Source: JAVBKA01 sp031546715
Lineage (GTDB): Bacteria; Bacillota; Clostridia; Oscillospirales; UBA929
DNA length: 18,104 nt
NCBI GenBank assembly: GCA_031546715.1
Contig: JAVBKA010000192.1
Coordinates: 1-18,104, forward strand
Reading direction: 5' to 3'
Part shown: positions 7,139 to 15,015 of the stretch, in pieces
Layout: every line of letters starts with the position of its first letter
Position numbering within the stretch: the first letter of the stretch is position 1
Notes under the pieces: model-generated
The model's input: only the letters and a program-made list of their open reading frames with translations
The model's database searches: none
What the model was told of the DNA's origin: nothing
Translations under genes and position numbers: made by a program

Positions 7139-9799
7139 TTATTTGAGTATTATTCTAAAGGATAGAATTTTTTTAGGCATAGTCTCAGCTGTAAAGCAAT
7201 TGTCGATAGCGATGACATCCCTTACAAAGACTTCGTCCAAGCGGCACTGTTCCACCTTGGCGATAGTATATGCTGGATACAGCTTAATTCTTGCTTTTTC
7301 TTGACTTGATGATGGGTTGTATATCCTCAGGATAAATCCGTTTCCATCCTCTGCGGGCTTAATGGCTGTGGTCAGCACCGCTCCCTCTACCTCAACAAAG
7401 CCACCTTGGGTGGGCATATTCTGCTGTGGTCTCTCATAATCCGGCATCGATTCTTCCTCAAGAAAATCCTTTTGAACGCTGTACATCGGATGTCGGAAGC
7501 GCTCGATGTCCGTCAAAACGTTTTCATATGAGCCGCTGTGTGGAATAAATGCATATCGGTATGACTGTTTGCCTAGCAACTGCGCCTTCGGCAGTTTAAA
7601 CTTGCTTCCAGCTCCCAACACGCCGACATGCAACCTGTCAGTAGCACGAATCAGTGTAAGGCAAACGGTTCGTCTCATGGGCAACACTTCATATTCCATA
7701 ATACCATCGCCAGTAAAGGCAGCACCGATTTTCCCATCGGAAATTCCGCAAAAATCGTGCATAGGCTGATGTCCGTAATACGGTTCATAAGTGCCAGGTG
7801 CTAAATAATTCACGTTTTCGGGCTGTATCGGACGCATAACAACATCATATGGCTGACCTGCATAACATATGTCACATTGGAGATCTGTCGGAAAGCTGAT
7901 ACGCAAACGATGGTCGCAAGCTGTGTTGTCTATAACAGTTTCAAACTCGACAAATCCGGAGTCCTTACGCAGAATCACATTGGTGGTAATTTCGAGCATC
8001 TCTGTATGGTCACTGCGACTCTCCATGCCATTTGCCAAACCGCTAGGCACTGCCATGCTCTGCCTAATACGAAGCACTCCTTTAATTGGGCTGTTTTCCA
8101 TAACACAAATGTCAATATTCCGCCCTGCACTGACCGACACATAATCGCCTGTAGGTGACAAATGCATAAATCCACAGCCTTTTTCGCCGTCATCGATGAA
8201 ACGGTGAATTTGGGTATAGCTACGCCCTGTGGTTTTATCGGTCACATTCAACGTTGCGTCAGGATTGACCGATACGATAAGCCTTTCATTCTCCATGGTG
8301 GTATGGCTGCTGACAATGCCCTCGACGGGTTTGGGCTGCAGATTACCTTGCTTAATTTCAAGAGTTTTGTACCCCGTCGGCATAACGGCTCCGGTCTGGA
8401 CGGTTACTGTAAAGATTTTTACCGCAAGCTGCCCGACCCAGCCCGAAAATGGAACAAAACGCAGGAGCATATCGTCGCGGACACTTTGCACATATACCGG
8501 CAATTCCTGCCCATCGGCAAAAAGATGTGGATGTGTCGTTGTATCCTTGGGAACTATGATGTCCAATGTCAGAACCTCATCCCGCACACTGGTCGACGGA
8601 TTGAAAATAACTAACGCCTCTTGCGGCAGTGCTGCAATACGGCGGATAAAGCGCTGCTCCAACTCGGTCGCTATTTCACGAGAGACATCATCAGCTCGCT
8701 CAAAGCGCGAATAAATTTCCCGATAACTCGGCTCCGAGTTAGCACAGCAATGACTGTCATGGGATTGGTTTTGGAGCATATAGTCCCATGCATGTTTCAG
8801 CATTGCTGTCGGAACAAGCTCACCTATACCTACCATTCTTACCATCAGCGGTTCAACTCGCCGTTCCAACATATCTTCCATTTTCCTGTTGTATTTCTTT
8901 ATATCCATTCTCATTGACTGAGAGGCGGTCAGAATATAGTCTTCCCTTGGGTCTCTATGCTCACCCTTGTACGTGATAAGTTCTTTTTCAATAGTTTGGT
9001 TGACGGCATCAATATATTTATGGAAATTGCTCTGAACAACCTCAACCTCAGGGTGTAGCTCCTTGATTTTTGCAATCGTACTTTTCATGGAGGGATTTGG
9101 ATACATATGGTCAACGCCGTTCATCGCCAGCAAATGGGGGGCTACCGCTCGCTCTGATTCCATTAGCACCACATCAAGCCGCTCTGGCAGGGAAGGCATG
9201 TGAATCTGTGCGCCAAATACGGTGAAATCGAGGGGTTCTTCTCTGTCACAGAAACCGTTTGCGTTGTGGTATGAGTGCCACAGTGAGCAGACTCTCGTCA
9301 CTGTGCCGTCACTGCCCTCCCAAAGAAAGTAGTTAGGGCAGCCCATGGGCAAACCTCTCGCGCCAACCAAATGCGTCATCCCAAACCCCTCCAGCATTTG
9401 CGGAAGCTGGGACGTAAAGCCAAACTGATCAGGAAGATAGTTGATATCCGTAAACTCTGCGCCCAGGTCGTTCATCTCGTCTCGTCCTCTGAGCAGATTG
9501 CGCACCTGCGACTCAGCACTGCACATAAACAGGTTGGGCTGGGTGTACCATGGTCCGACAATCAAGCGACCATCCTCGATTAGTTTCCGAAAACGTTGCT
9601 CGTTCTCAGGGCGTATCTCCAAATAGTCCTTTAAAATGATAATCTGCCCGTCCATGACAAAGTATTCGATTGTCCCATTTTCCATTAATGTGAGTAATCG
9701 GTCAAACATTTTTACTAGTCGGTAGCGAAACTCCTCAACCGTGAAGTACCATTCCCTGTCCCAATGGGTGTGTGGTACAATATGAATTGTTGCTTTCAT
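7139..9799 (-). CDS. GH38 alpha-mannosidase (cytoplasmic, MngB-like size)
   Basis: The 886-residue protein opens with the GH38 zinc motif HTHWDREW (10-17), and D124 in YLPDQFGF is the expected catalytic nucleophile. GPWYTQPNLF (82-91) is another conserved GH38 stretch. The C-terminal half has the all-beta GH38 domains (for example around DNTACDHRLRISFP). The enzyme is a zinc-dependent retaining alpha-mannosidase. Its length is close to E. coli MngB, which cleaves 2-O-mannosylglycerate, so a small phosphorylated or acidic mannoside is as possible as N-glycan fragments. There is no signal peptide, so it acts on material imported by the upstream ABC transporter. GAGGTG precedes the start by 6 nt; 4 nt separate it from the esterase stop. 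The antisense frames across 7869-8917 are shadows. Confidence 0.93.
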   Translation of the reverse strand: MKATIHIVPHTHWDREWYFTVEEFRYRLVKMFDRLLTLMENGTIEYFVMDGQIIILKDYLEIRPENEQRFRKLIEDGRLIVGPWYTQPNLFMCSAESQVRNLLRGRDEMNDLGAEFTDINYLPDQFGFTSQLPQMLEGFGMTHLVGARGLPMGCPNYFLWEGSDGTVTRVCSLWHSYHNANGFCDREEPLDFTVFGAQIHMPSLPERLDVVLMESERAVAPHLLAMNGVDHMYPNPSMKSTIAKIKELHPEVEVVQSNFHKYIDAVNQTIEKELITYKGEHRDPREDYILTASQSMRMDIKKYNRKMEDMLERRVEPLMVRMVGIGELVPTAMLKHAWDYMLQNQSHDSHCCANSEPSYREIYSRFERADDVSREIATELEQRFIRRIAALPQEALVIFNPSTSVRDEVLTLDIIVPKDTTTHPHLFADGQELPVYVQSVRDDMLLRFVPFSGWVGQLAVKIFTVTVQTGAVMPTGYKTLEIKQGNLQPKPVEGIVSSHTTMENERLIVSVNPDATLNVTDKTTGRSYTQIHRFIDDGEKGCGFMHLSPTGDYVSVSAGRNIDICVMENSPIKGVLRIRQSMAVPSGLANGMESRSDHTEMLEITTNVILRKDSGFVEFETVIDNTACDHRLRISFPTDLQCDICYAGQPYDVVMRPIQPENVNYLAPGTYEPYYGHQPMHDFCGISDGKIGAAFTGDGIMEYEVLPMRRTVCLTLIRATDRLHVGVLGAGSKFKLPKAQLLGKQSYRYAFIPHSGSYENVLTDIERFRHPMYSVQKDFLEEESMPDYERPQQNMPTQGGFVEVEGAVLTTAIKPAEDGNGFILRIYNPSSSQEKARIKLYPAYTIAKVEQCRLDEVFVRDVIAIDNCFTAETMPKKILSFRIILK

Positions 9800-9803
9800 T
9801 CTT

Positions 9804-10871
9804 TCACCTCAATAAATTCTCCCAAATGGCGGAGAACCAGAGCAGTCCCGCTCTAATTTGTCCGTCCTTGGTAAAATGCCCATTTGCCTGCAGTGATGCT
9901 CGGTTGACGCCGATACCTGCCAGTAAATCGGTGTCGGGTCCCCTGGAAAACGGAGGCAGCTCACAAAGCTTGTCAACAGCATTCCGTATATGCCGCTCCC
10001 CCTCGGAGTCAACATAGACCAGCGGGTGCATTGTGGATTTTGCCAGAAGCCAAGTTGGCTCAAAACCCCACTCTTTGGAGGCTTCCTTTTGAATTACCGT
10101 CAGCCGTTCCACATAGGTGTTTGTATCGGTTTTTTCCATCACATCTGATTCACCTTGCTGCCATAACACAAACCTAAAGTCACCCACGACCCGACCTGCG
10201 TCTACCAAATGGCGAAAAAGCGGTTGTCCTGGTAACCATGCATTTGTAGACGTGCCGCCCAAGGCTGTATTCACCATACCGACAGGCACTTGGATAACCG
10301 ATACCAGTGCATCCATAGCCGGAGGCCAAATTGTGCCGCAGCATGAATTTGGGCTTGAGCCAAGGGTCTGCCAAAACAAAGGCTGTGGGTCATGCGCCAC
10401 CTGCCAGCAGTCATTTTCACGGTCGTAAGCAGTGACCCTGCCCAAGGAATCCGAAACGGATAGTTGTGCTTCGTTGCAGTTTTCCGCATATGATTGCCCC
10501 GCAATCAAAAACACCTCGCCAACTCCAACAGGGGACACTACGCACTCAGCCAATATTTGTTCATCGCTCCGAAACCGAAACTCCAAATCATACCAGCCCG
10601 CGGAAAGGGTGATTTCACTCTTAAACAGTTCACCCTCTAACTTCCAGCCGCATGTAAGCCATTCGGTTGCTGACTGGGCGTCGCTACCCTTAGCGGAAAA
10701 TCTAATCTCAAGGGTAGCTTCTCGATAGCCAGAGCATCTTCCTGTAATGCCTATAATCGCCTCGCCCATTCGGCTTCCGTCAGGTGCATGTTCCCATGTG
10801 TCTGTCAGACGCTCCACCCCTCTGCGCTGATACACCCTGAAGGGTTTAGGTTCTAATATTTCTACTGTCAT
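9804..10871 (-). CDS. SGNH/SASA-type carbohydrate acetylesterase (sialate O-acetylesterase-like)
   Basis: 355 residues. FLIAGQS (121-127) places the nucleophile S127 in block I, though the usual GQSN reads GQSY. G205 in ALGGTSTNAW and WQQGESD (E241) match the SASA-family blocks II/III, and H332 in NGHFTKDGQ is the block V His. The Asp normally three residues before that His is replaced by Ala (A329), so the acid of the triad is either supplied elsewhere or absent. The family removes acetyl esters from sugars. No signal peptide is visible, so it is cytoplasmic and would deacetylate imported glycan before the mannosidase acts. It has a weak GAGG 10 nt before its ATG. It is flanked by transporter and mannosidase in one operon. 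Confidence 0.75.
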   Translation of the reverse strand: MTVEILEPKPFRVYQRRGVERLTDTWEHAPDGSRMGEAIIGITGRCSGYREATLEIRFSAKGSDAQSATEWLTCGWKLEGELFKSEITLSAGWYDLEFRFRSDEQILAECVVSPVGVGEVFLIAGQSYAENCNEAQLSVSDSLGRVTAYDRENDCWQVAHDPQPLFWQTLGSSPNSCCGTIWPPAMDALVSVIQVPVGMVNTALGGTSTNAWLPGQPLFRHLVDAGRVVGDFRFVLWQQGESDVMEKTDTNTYVERLTVIQKEASKEWGFEPTWLLAKSTMHPLVYVDSEGERHIRNAVDKLCELPPFSRGPDTDLLAGIGVNRASLQANGHFTKDGQIRAGLLWFSAIWENLLR

Positions 10872-10912
10872 TCAACACCATCCTCACAACATTAACTAGG
10901 ATGCTAGTAAAA

Positions 10913-11836
10913 TCAGCCCTTGACCGAGCCAATCATGACGCCCTTGACAAAATGCTTTTGGAAAAACGGATAAATTACCATTATAGGCACGGTCGCAAGC
11001 ACCATCGCCGCCACCATAACCGAGGTTGATGTCGCACCACGCATTTTTATAGCTATATCTGCGGCGGCTCCATCGAAGGATTCCACGAGATTCTGTAGGT
11101 ACTGGGTCTGAAAGATGACTTTTGAAAACAGGAACGCAAGCGTATTAATTGAGGTTTTATCGGTATAGAGCATGGTGTCCATCCATGAATTCCAGTGCCC
11201 CACAGCGGTAAAAATCGAGATAGCCGCTACGACAGGCATGGAGACCGGGAGAACAATCCGATAGAATATAATAAACTGATTGGCACCATCCATTTTTGCC
11301 GATTCCTCAATTGAGGCAGGCAGCTCCCGAAAGGAGCTCATAAATATAATTGCATAGAACGTAGAGAACAGTCCCGGCAGAATGTAGACAAGAAAACTAT
11401 TATACAGATGCAAATCACGAATCAGCAAAAAGCTGGGAATCATTCCTCCGCTGAAAAACATGGGTATCATTGCAACAAGCAAATAGAAGCCGCGAAATTT
11501 AAGCCTTGGCTTGCTCATCGCATAACCAAACATAGAACAGACCAGCACTGTGCCAATGGTGCCGAAGACTGTACGTAAAACGCTGAACATAGCCGCGCGA
11601 CCCATGCCCTCCGCTTGAATTGCTTTTATATAGTTATCTAAGGTTGGTACTCTGGGCCAAAAATACAGACCAGGGTTCATTGCGTCACGTCCATCATTGA
11701 ACGACAAAATTACACAGTTAAAAAATGGATATATAAAAAACAGCATCAAGAGTATCAAGAGTAGTAGAACAATGTTCTCGTAGACACGCTCACCGACACT
11801 CAGCTTAATTGAGTTTTTGCTTTTCTTAATTTGCAT
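10913..11836 (-). CDS. CUT1 sugar ABC transporter permease, LplC/YtcP type
   Basis: 307 residues with six hydrophobic stretches, the first at about 21-45. The EAA-loop reads IEESAKMDGANQ...IVLP (residues 176-197), the contact with the ATPase. The C-terminus ...FFQKHFVKGVMIGSVKG is typical of the LplC/YtcP carbohydrate permeases. It forms the inner-membrane channel with the partner gene 17 nt upstream. The start ATG at 11836 follows a G-rich GAGGGGGG site 8 nt away. There is no ATPase gene in the window; as in many Bacillota, a shared MsmK/UgpC-like ATPase is likely encoded elsewhere (inference). Confidence 0.92.
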   Translation of the reverse strand: MQIKKSKNSIKLSVGERVYENIVLLLLILLMLFFIYPFFNCVILSFNDGRDAMNPGLYFWPRVPTLDNYIKAIQAEGMGRAAMFSVLRTVFGTIGTVLVCSMFGYAMSKPRLKFRGFYLLVAMIPMFFSGGMIPSFLLIRDLHLYNSFLVYILPGLFSTFYAIIFMSSFRELPASIEESAKMDGANQFIIFYRIVLPVSMPVVAAISIFTAVGHWNSWMDTMLYTDKTSINTLAFLFSKVIFQTQYLQNLVESFDGAAADIAIKMRGATSTSVMVAAMVLATVPIMVIYPFFQKHFVKGVMIGSVKG

Positions 11837-11853
11837 TATAGAATCCCCCCTCT

Positions 11854-12810
11854 CTAGAATAAACCGGAGGTTTTAGTGATTTTCTTAACAGAAAAATTTC
11901 CAAGTATCAAAAAAATCATTGAAACGATACTGGTAAGCAGTCCGATTGCGGTTGCATACGAAAACCGTCCCTGCATGATACCCATTGTATAGGTATAGGA
12001 TTGCAAAATCATTGAGCGAGATGAGTTGCTTGCATTTCCCAGCAAATAACTGACATCAAAGTTGCCGCTCATAATGCCACTTATCTGTAATATAAACAAC
12101 AGCGAAACCGTGCCCGCAATTGAGGGCAGCGTAATGTGAAGAATTTTTTGCAGCCGTGACGCTCCGTCAATCGTGGCCGCCTCGTATTGCTCTTGATCAA
12201 TCCCCGAAATGGCGGCGATGTAGATAATTGCCGAGAATCCCATGCCCTTCCAAAGCTCAAGAATCAGCGTCATCCCCCAAAATAAATCGGCGTTAGCGAG
12301 AATTGTAATCGGTTCCTTTATAAAGCCAAGGCTTACCGCAAGTGCATTAACCCAGCCAGTGCGTGGCGATGTCCAAACTGGAACCATGGCGCACACAACC
12401 GCCCATGAAACAAAGTATGGAAAATAACTTATTGTCTGGAAAACTGATTTTAAGCGTGTCATCCGCACTTCATTAAAAAGCAATGCCAGAAAAATCGGGG
12501 CTGGAAAAACGAGGACAAGTCTCAGCAGGGACAGCCCCACCGAGTTGAATAGCGCACGATGCACAAACGGGTCAGAAACGATTCCCTTAACGTGCTTTAA
12601 TCCCACCCATACACTGTCCCATATGCCGCTGCGAAAATTATAGTCCTTAAACGCAATAATAACGCCGTACATGGGTAAATAGGAAAAAATCAGGAGACAT
12701 AGAATCGCCGGCAGCACCATAAGCTGCAAATCCCACTGCGTTGACAGCCGAGGTCCTACACCGCGCCTCCTGTTTGACCCTAATGCTCTGGTACCTGAAG
12801 TGATTTTCAA
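11854..12810 (-). CDS. CUT1 sugar ABC transporter permease, LplB/YteP type
   Basis: 318 residues, six predicted membrane segments after a basic N-terminus (SNRRRGVG). The EAA loop is QYEAATIDGASR...ITLP (208-229), with the E-A-A and G at the expected positions. It pairs with the downstream LplC-type permease. The start is TTG at 12810, supported by AGGAG 9 nt upstream; no ATG fits. It follows the binding-protein gene after about 127 bases that contain a strong stem-loop. Confidence 0.9.
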   Translation of the reverse strand: MKITSGTRALGSNRRRGVGPRLSTQWDLQLMVLPAILCLLIFSYLPMYGVIIAFKDYNFRSGIWDSVWVGLKHVKGIVSDPFVHRALFNSVGLSLLRLVLVFPAPIFLALLFNEVRMTRLKSVFQTISYFPYFVSWAVVCAMVPVWTSPRTGWVNALAVSLGFIKEPITILANADLFWGMTLILELWKGMGFSAIIYIAAISGIDQEQYEAATIDGASRLQKILHITLPSIAGTVSLLFILQISGIMSGNFDVSYLLGNASNSSRSMILQSYTYTMGIMQGRFSYATAIGLLTSIVSMIFLILGNFSVKKITKTSGLF

Positions 12811-12849
12811 AGCTATCTTCTCCTATTCCTTTTATTTTCAGAAGGGGTG

Positions 12850-12888
12850 ACAGTCCGCACCTACACAGAACCGAGCGGTGCGGACTGT
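12850..12888 (-). other. Intercistronic stem-loop between binding protein and permeases
   Basis: A perfect 12-bp inverted repeat (12850-12861 with 12877-12888, ACAGTCCGCACC and its complement) with a 15-nt loop. There is no T-run right after it on the minus strand, so it looks less like a full terminator than an mRNA-stabilising or partially terminating hairpin. Such hairpins keep binding protein in excess over permeases in similar operons. Confidence 0.7.
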
Positions 12889-12937
12889 AGCATCTTGTAT
12901 TAGTGGCGGGCATTAATTAGTCTTAGGTAAGTGCAGA

Positions 12938-14659
12938 TTAGCCTTCCAAGCCGCGTTCAAGCCACTTTTTGTAGTTTGTCGTAAAATATGCTTCAATATC
13001 AGCCATGCCCAAGCCCTCTGCGCCGGCTACATAAGCGTTGTACTGAGAATCAAAGTCGGCATCTGACTTGGCAGAAATACATTTGACAATCGATTCGCTG
13101 ACAAGAATCATCAGTTGGTCGTATTTCATTTTGACGCTGTCATCCTTAATGACCTTGACAAGGTCGTAGATGCGTTCGTTTTTCATATAAGGGGTGTTAA
13201 GTTGGCTGCTGTACGCACGCACTGGATAATCCGATTTGCCAGACTCCAACTTGCAGATATAGTTTGTACAGAACCAAGAATGTGTTCCGTTGTTGGGTCC
13301 ATACTTTTTAGACATCTGGAACCAATCTTTTTCGGCAATATAATTGTTATACTCATCTGTCCAGATGATGCTGCCATCAGTGTCGTGTTTCCATGTCACA
13401 TTTTCGATACCAAAACGCTCAGCGGTCTGAGCCTCGTCTGTGTAGCGGAATGCAAGATATTCAATTGCACGGGCGGCGTTTTCAGAACCTTCTGAAATGA
13501 ATACAGCGGTATATCCGCCAACACTTGTAAGCAAACTCTTGAGCTTGACACTGTCACGTGAGACACCTTCAGCCGCAGGAGGTGCGATTGGCATGACAGG
13601 TCCCGTAAGCTGGTCGCCCCCGGCAACCTTGCCAAACCAGTTGAAATCCTGTCCGCTGAAAGCAAATACATCGCTCTTAGCCAAGGTGGATTCAAATGTT
13701 TCGGTAGCCATGGCAAAGGACTCGTCGCTCAGTACGCCGTCACGATAGAGGTTATTTAGGTATTGAAGGGCTTGCTTGTATCTTTCGTCACCCAGGCAAA
13801 GCTTAATGTTGCTTGTGCCGTCGTCATACAGCCAGTCCTGTCCGCCATACAGTCGATATATGAAATTTACAGTATCTTGTGAATCGTTCCAGAGGGTTGT
13901 TGCCATCATAAATGGAACGGAAACGTCTGGATATGCTTTTTTTGCATCGTTGAGATAGGTGCGCAAATCGGTTAGAGTGTTGATTTCAGGTGAACCAAGC
14001 TTTTCCCAGTATGAGCGGTTTAAATTCATGCTCTGGTTACTGCCATCGGTAACATATCCGCCCTCATCACGGAACTTGAGCAGTCTGTCGGTATCGGCGA
14101 ACCAGTCGGCTGTGCGGTAAAGATGTCCGTCGTCCTCTTGATATATCTCATACATTTTATCGGGCAGAAGCTCAAGAAAACCAGGGAAGTATTCTTTAGC
14201 CAATTCATCAAGAGGAGCCGCATACTTTTGCTGCACCAGAGTGTTTGCAATAACTCCGCCGCCGCCGCAAACCATTAGGTCTGGGAGCTTTTGTCCGCCT
14301 GCCAGAAGTAGGCTCATTTCCTCGGAGGTCGAGGTCGTCGCCCATTTGATGTCAATGGTGACACCAACCGTGTCGGTTATCCATTTTGAAACAAGGTCGT
14401 CGCCCCAATTGTCAAAAGACTGCGGCCAATCTATCACAGCGGTAAGCGTTACAGGCGCGGTGTTAAATTCGTAGCCGCTAAGCATGATTTTATCTGTCGG
14501 GCTTGCTTCAGGTGAGGCTGACGCATTCCCCGATGGGCTTGTGGAGGGAGATACTGATGGGACATTTGACGCCGAAGGGGAAGCAGCGCATGAGCTTAGT
14601 ACAAATAAAAGCGTCAGAGCAAGGGACAAGGAAATTAATCGCATTGTTTTCTTTTTCAT
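12938..14659 (-). CDS. Extracellular solute-binding lipoprotein of a CUT1 sugar ABC transporter (LplA type)
   Basis: 573 residues from the ATG at 14659. I prefer this to the in-frame ATG at 14680, because AAAGGA sits 6 nt before 14659 whereas nothing precedes 14680, and the protein then starts as a clean signal peptide: MKKKTMRL, a hydrophobic core, and lipobox LSSC with C24 for lipid attachment. A Ser/Pro/Ala-rich linker follows, then a family-1 type binding protein. It captures the oligosaccharide outside the membrane and hands it to the two permeases downstream. The linked mannosidase and isomerase suggest a mannose-containing ligand (inference). The leader of over 100 nt, the duplicated operator region upstream and the hairpin downstream all suggest tight control and high expression. 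Confidence 0.92.
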   Translation of the reverse strand: MKKKTMRLISLSLALTLLFVLSSCAASPSASNVPSVSPSTSPSGNASASPEASPTDKIMLSGYEFNTAPVTLTAVIDWPQSFDNWGDDLVSKWITDTVGVTIDIKWATTSTSEEMSLLLAGGQKLPDLMVCGGGGVIANTLVQQKYAAPLDELAKEYFPGFLELLPDKMYEIYQEDDGHLYRTADWFADTDRLLKFRDEGGYVTDGSNQSMNLNRSYWEKLGSPEINTLTDLRTYLNDAKKAYPDVSVPFMMATTLWNDSQDTVNFIYRLYGGQDWLYDDGTSNIKLCLGDERYKQALQYLNNLYRDGVLSDESFAMATETFESTLAKSDVFAFSGQDFNWFGKVAGGDQLTGPVMPIAPPAAEGVSRDSVKLKSLLTSVGGYTAVFISEGSENAARAIEYLAFRYTDEAQTAERFGIENVTWKHDTDGSIIWTDEYNNYIAEKDWFQMSKKYGPNNGTHSWFCTNYICKLESGKSDYPVRAYSSQLNTPYMKNERIYDLVKVIKDDSVKMKYDQLMILVSESIVKCISAKSDADFDSQYNAYVAGAEGLGMADIEAYFTTNYKKWLERGLEG

Positions 14660-14695
14660 AAGTGTTCCTTTCTTCTCCATATGTAGGAGTCTTTA

Positions 14696-14731
14696 CTATA
14701 CAGCGATGCTAGGCGGAAACCGCAGGCTCAA
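14696..14731 (-). other. Possible leader peptide ORF upstream of the binding protein
   Basis: A perfect AGGAGG (14749-14744) on the minus strand serves no large gene. Twelve bases on, TTG at 14731 reads an 11-codon frame (LSLRFPPSIAV) to TAG at 14696. An alternative ATG at 14742 opens only four codons. Either could be a leader peptide; or the site is a remnant. A small GCGG-AAA-CCGC hairpin lies inside. Confidence 0.25.
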
Positions 14732-14789
14732 TAGATAGTCATACCTCCTGTCATCATCAATATCTCAATTATTGGCATTTTTACACTGT

Positions 14790-14795
14790 ATTATA
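14790..14795 (-). promoter_or_regulatory. -10 element of the transporter/mannosidase operon
   Basis: Minus-strand TATAAT, start expected near 14783, leader about 124 nt. No recognisable -35 at 16-18 bp spacing. The operator-like AAACGTTT lies centred about 50 bp upstream of the start, a position more usual for activation or looping than for simple blocking. Confidence 0.5.
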
Positions 14796-14829
14796 AAAGT
14801 GAGATTACTTTAATAATTTTCCATACATA

Positions 14830-14844
14830 AAACGTTTGAGTTTA
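14830..14844. promoter_or_regulatory. LacI-type operator candidate, site 1
   Basis: AAACGTTTGAGTTTA, in the wider context ATACATAAAACGTTT, which also recurs inverted at the regulator's own promoter. The CG-centred palindrome is the usual LacI-family operator shape. Confidence 0.6.
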
Positions 14845-14895
14845 TCACATAGCAACATATTTTGTATTTCTTATAACAATCTCTACTTTTATCTT

Positions 14896-14980
14896 ATATC
14901 ATAAAAGTGAGCTTATATCCAAATTTTAGGTATATGAAACGTTTAAGTTTAGCATAAAATGGCAAATTATGTATTTTTTC
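14896..14980. repeat. Promoter/operator repeat, copy 2 (distal)
   Basis: The second copy lies 107-108 bp further upstream: ATAAAAGTGAG at 14901, AAACGTTTAAGTTTA at 14937-14951. The minus-strand -10 counterpart reads TATGAT (14903-14898), so it might be a second, weaker promoter. Confidence 0.65.
14937..14951. promoter_or_regulatory. LacI-type operator candidate, site 2
   Basis: AAACGTTTAAGTTTA, one base different from site 1, 107 bp away (about ten helical turns), so two bound dimers could face the same side of the DNA. Confidence 0.6.
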
Positions 14981-15001
14981 AATAAAAGATTGTTGAAATT
15001 T

Positions 15002-15015
15002 AATTTTGCAAAATT
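15002..15015 (-). terminator. Weak palindrome after the LacI-family gene
   Basis: AATTTTGCAAAATT, a 14-bp perfect palindrome, abuts the regulator's stop codon. It is almost all A/T, so termination would be weak and read-through into the transporter operon is possible. Confidence 0.3.

Larger units (their letters stand above)
14788..14870. repeat. Promoter/operator repeat, copy 1 (proximal)
   Basis: An imperfect tandem copy of 14896-14980. Shared blocks are ATAAAAGTGAG (14793), AATTTT, AAACGTTTGAGTTTA (14830-14844) and a GCAA...TGTATTT tail. On the minus strand it holds TATAAT at 14795-14790, the best -10 for the binding-protein operon, but no good -35. Confidence 0.65.

Noticed and set aside
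7515..7524. AAAACGTTTT palindrome inside the GH38 gene
   Set aside because: It resembles the LacI-type operator core or a catabolite site but lies in mid-coding sequence, and lacks the ATACATA flank shared by the other three sites; probably chance.
7869..8917. Overlapping plus-strand ORFs of up to 161 residues across the GH38 gene
   Set aside because: They are antisense to a clear alpha-mannosidase, have no family look, no ribosome sites and atypical composition; shadow frames.
13115..13495. Plus-strand ORF of 126 residues opposite the binding-protein gene
   Set aside because: Antisense shadow of a well-supported lipoprotein gene; no motif or ribosome site.
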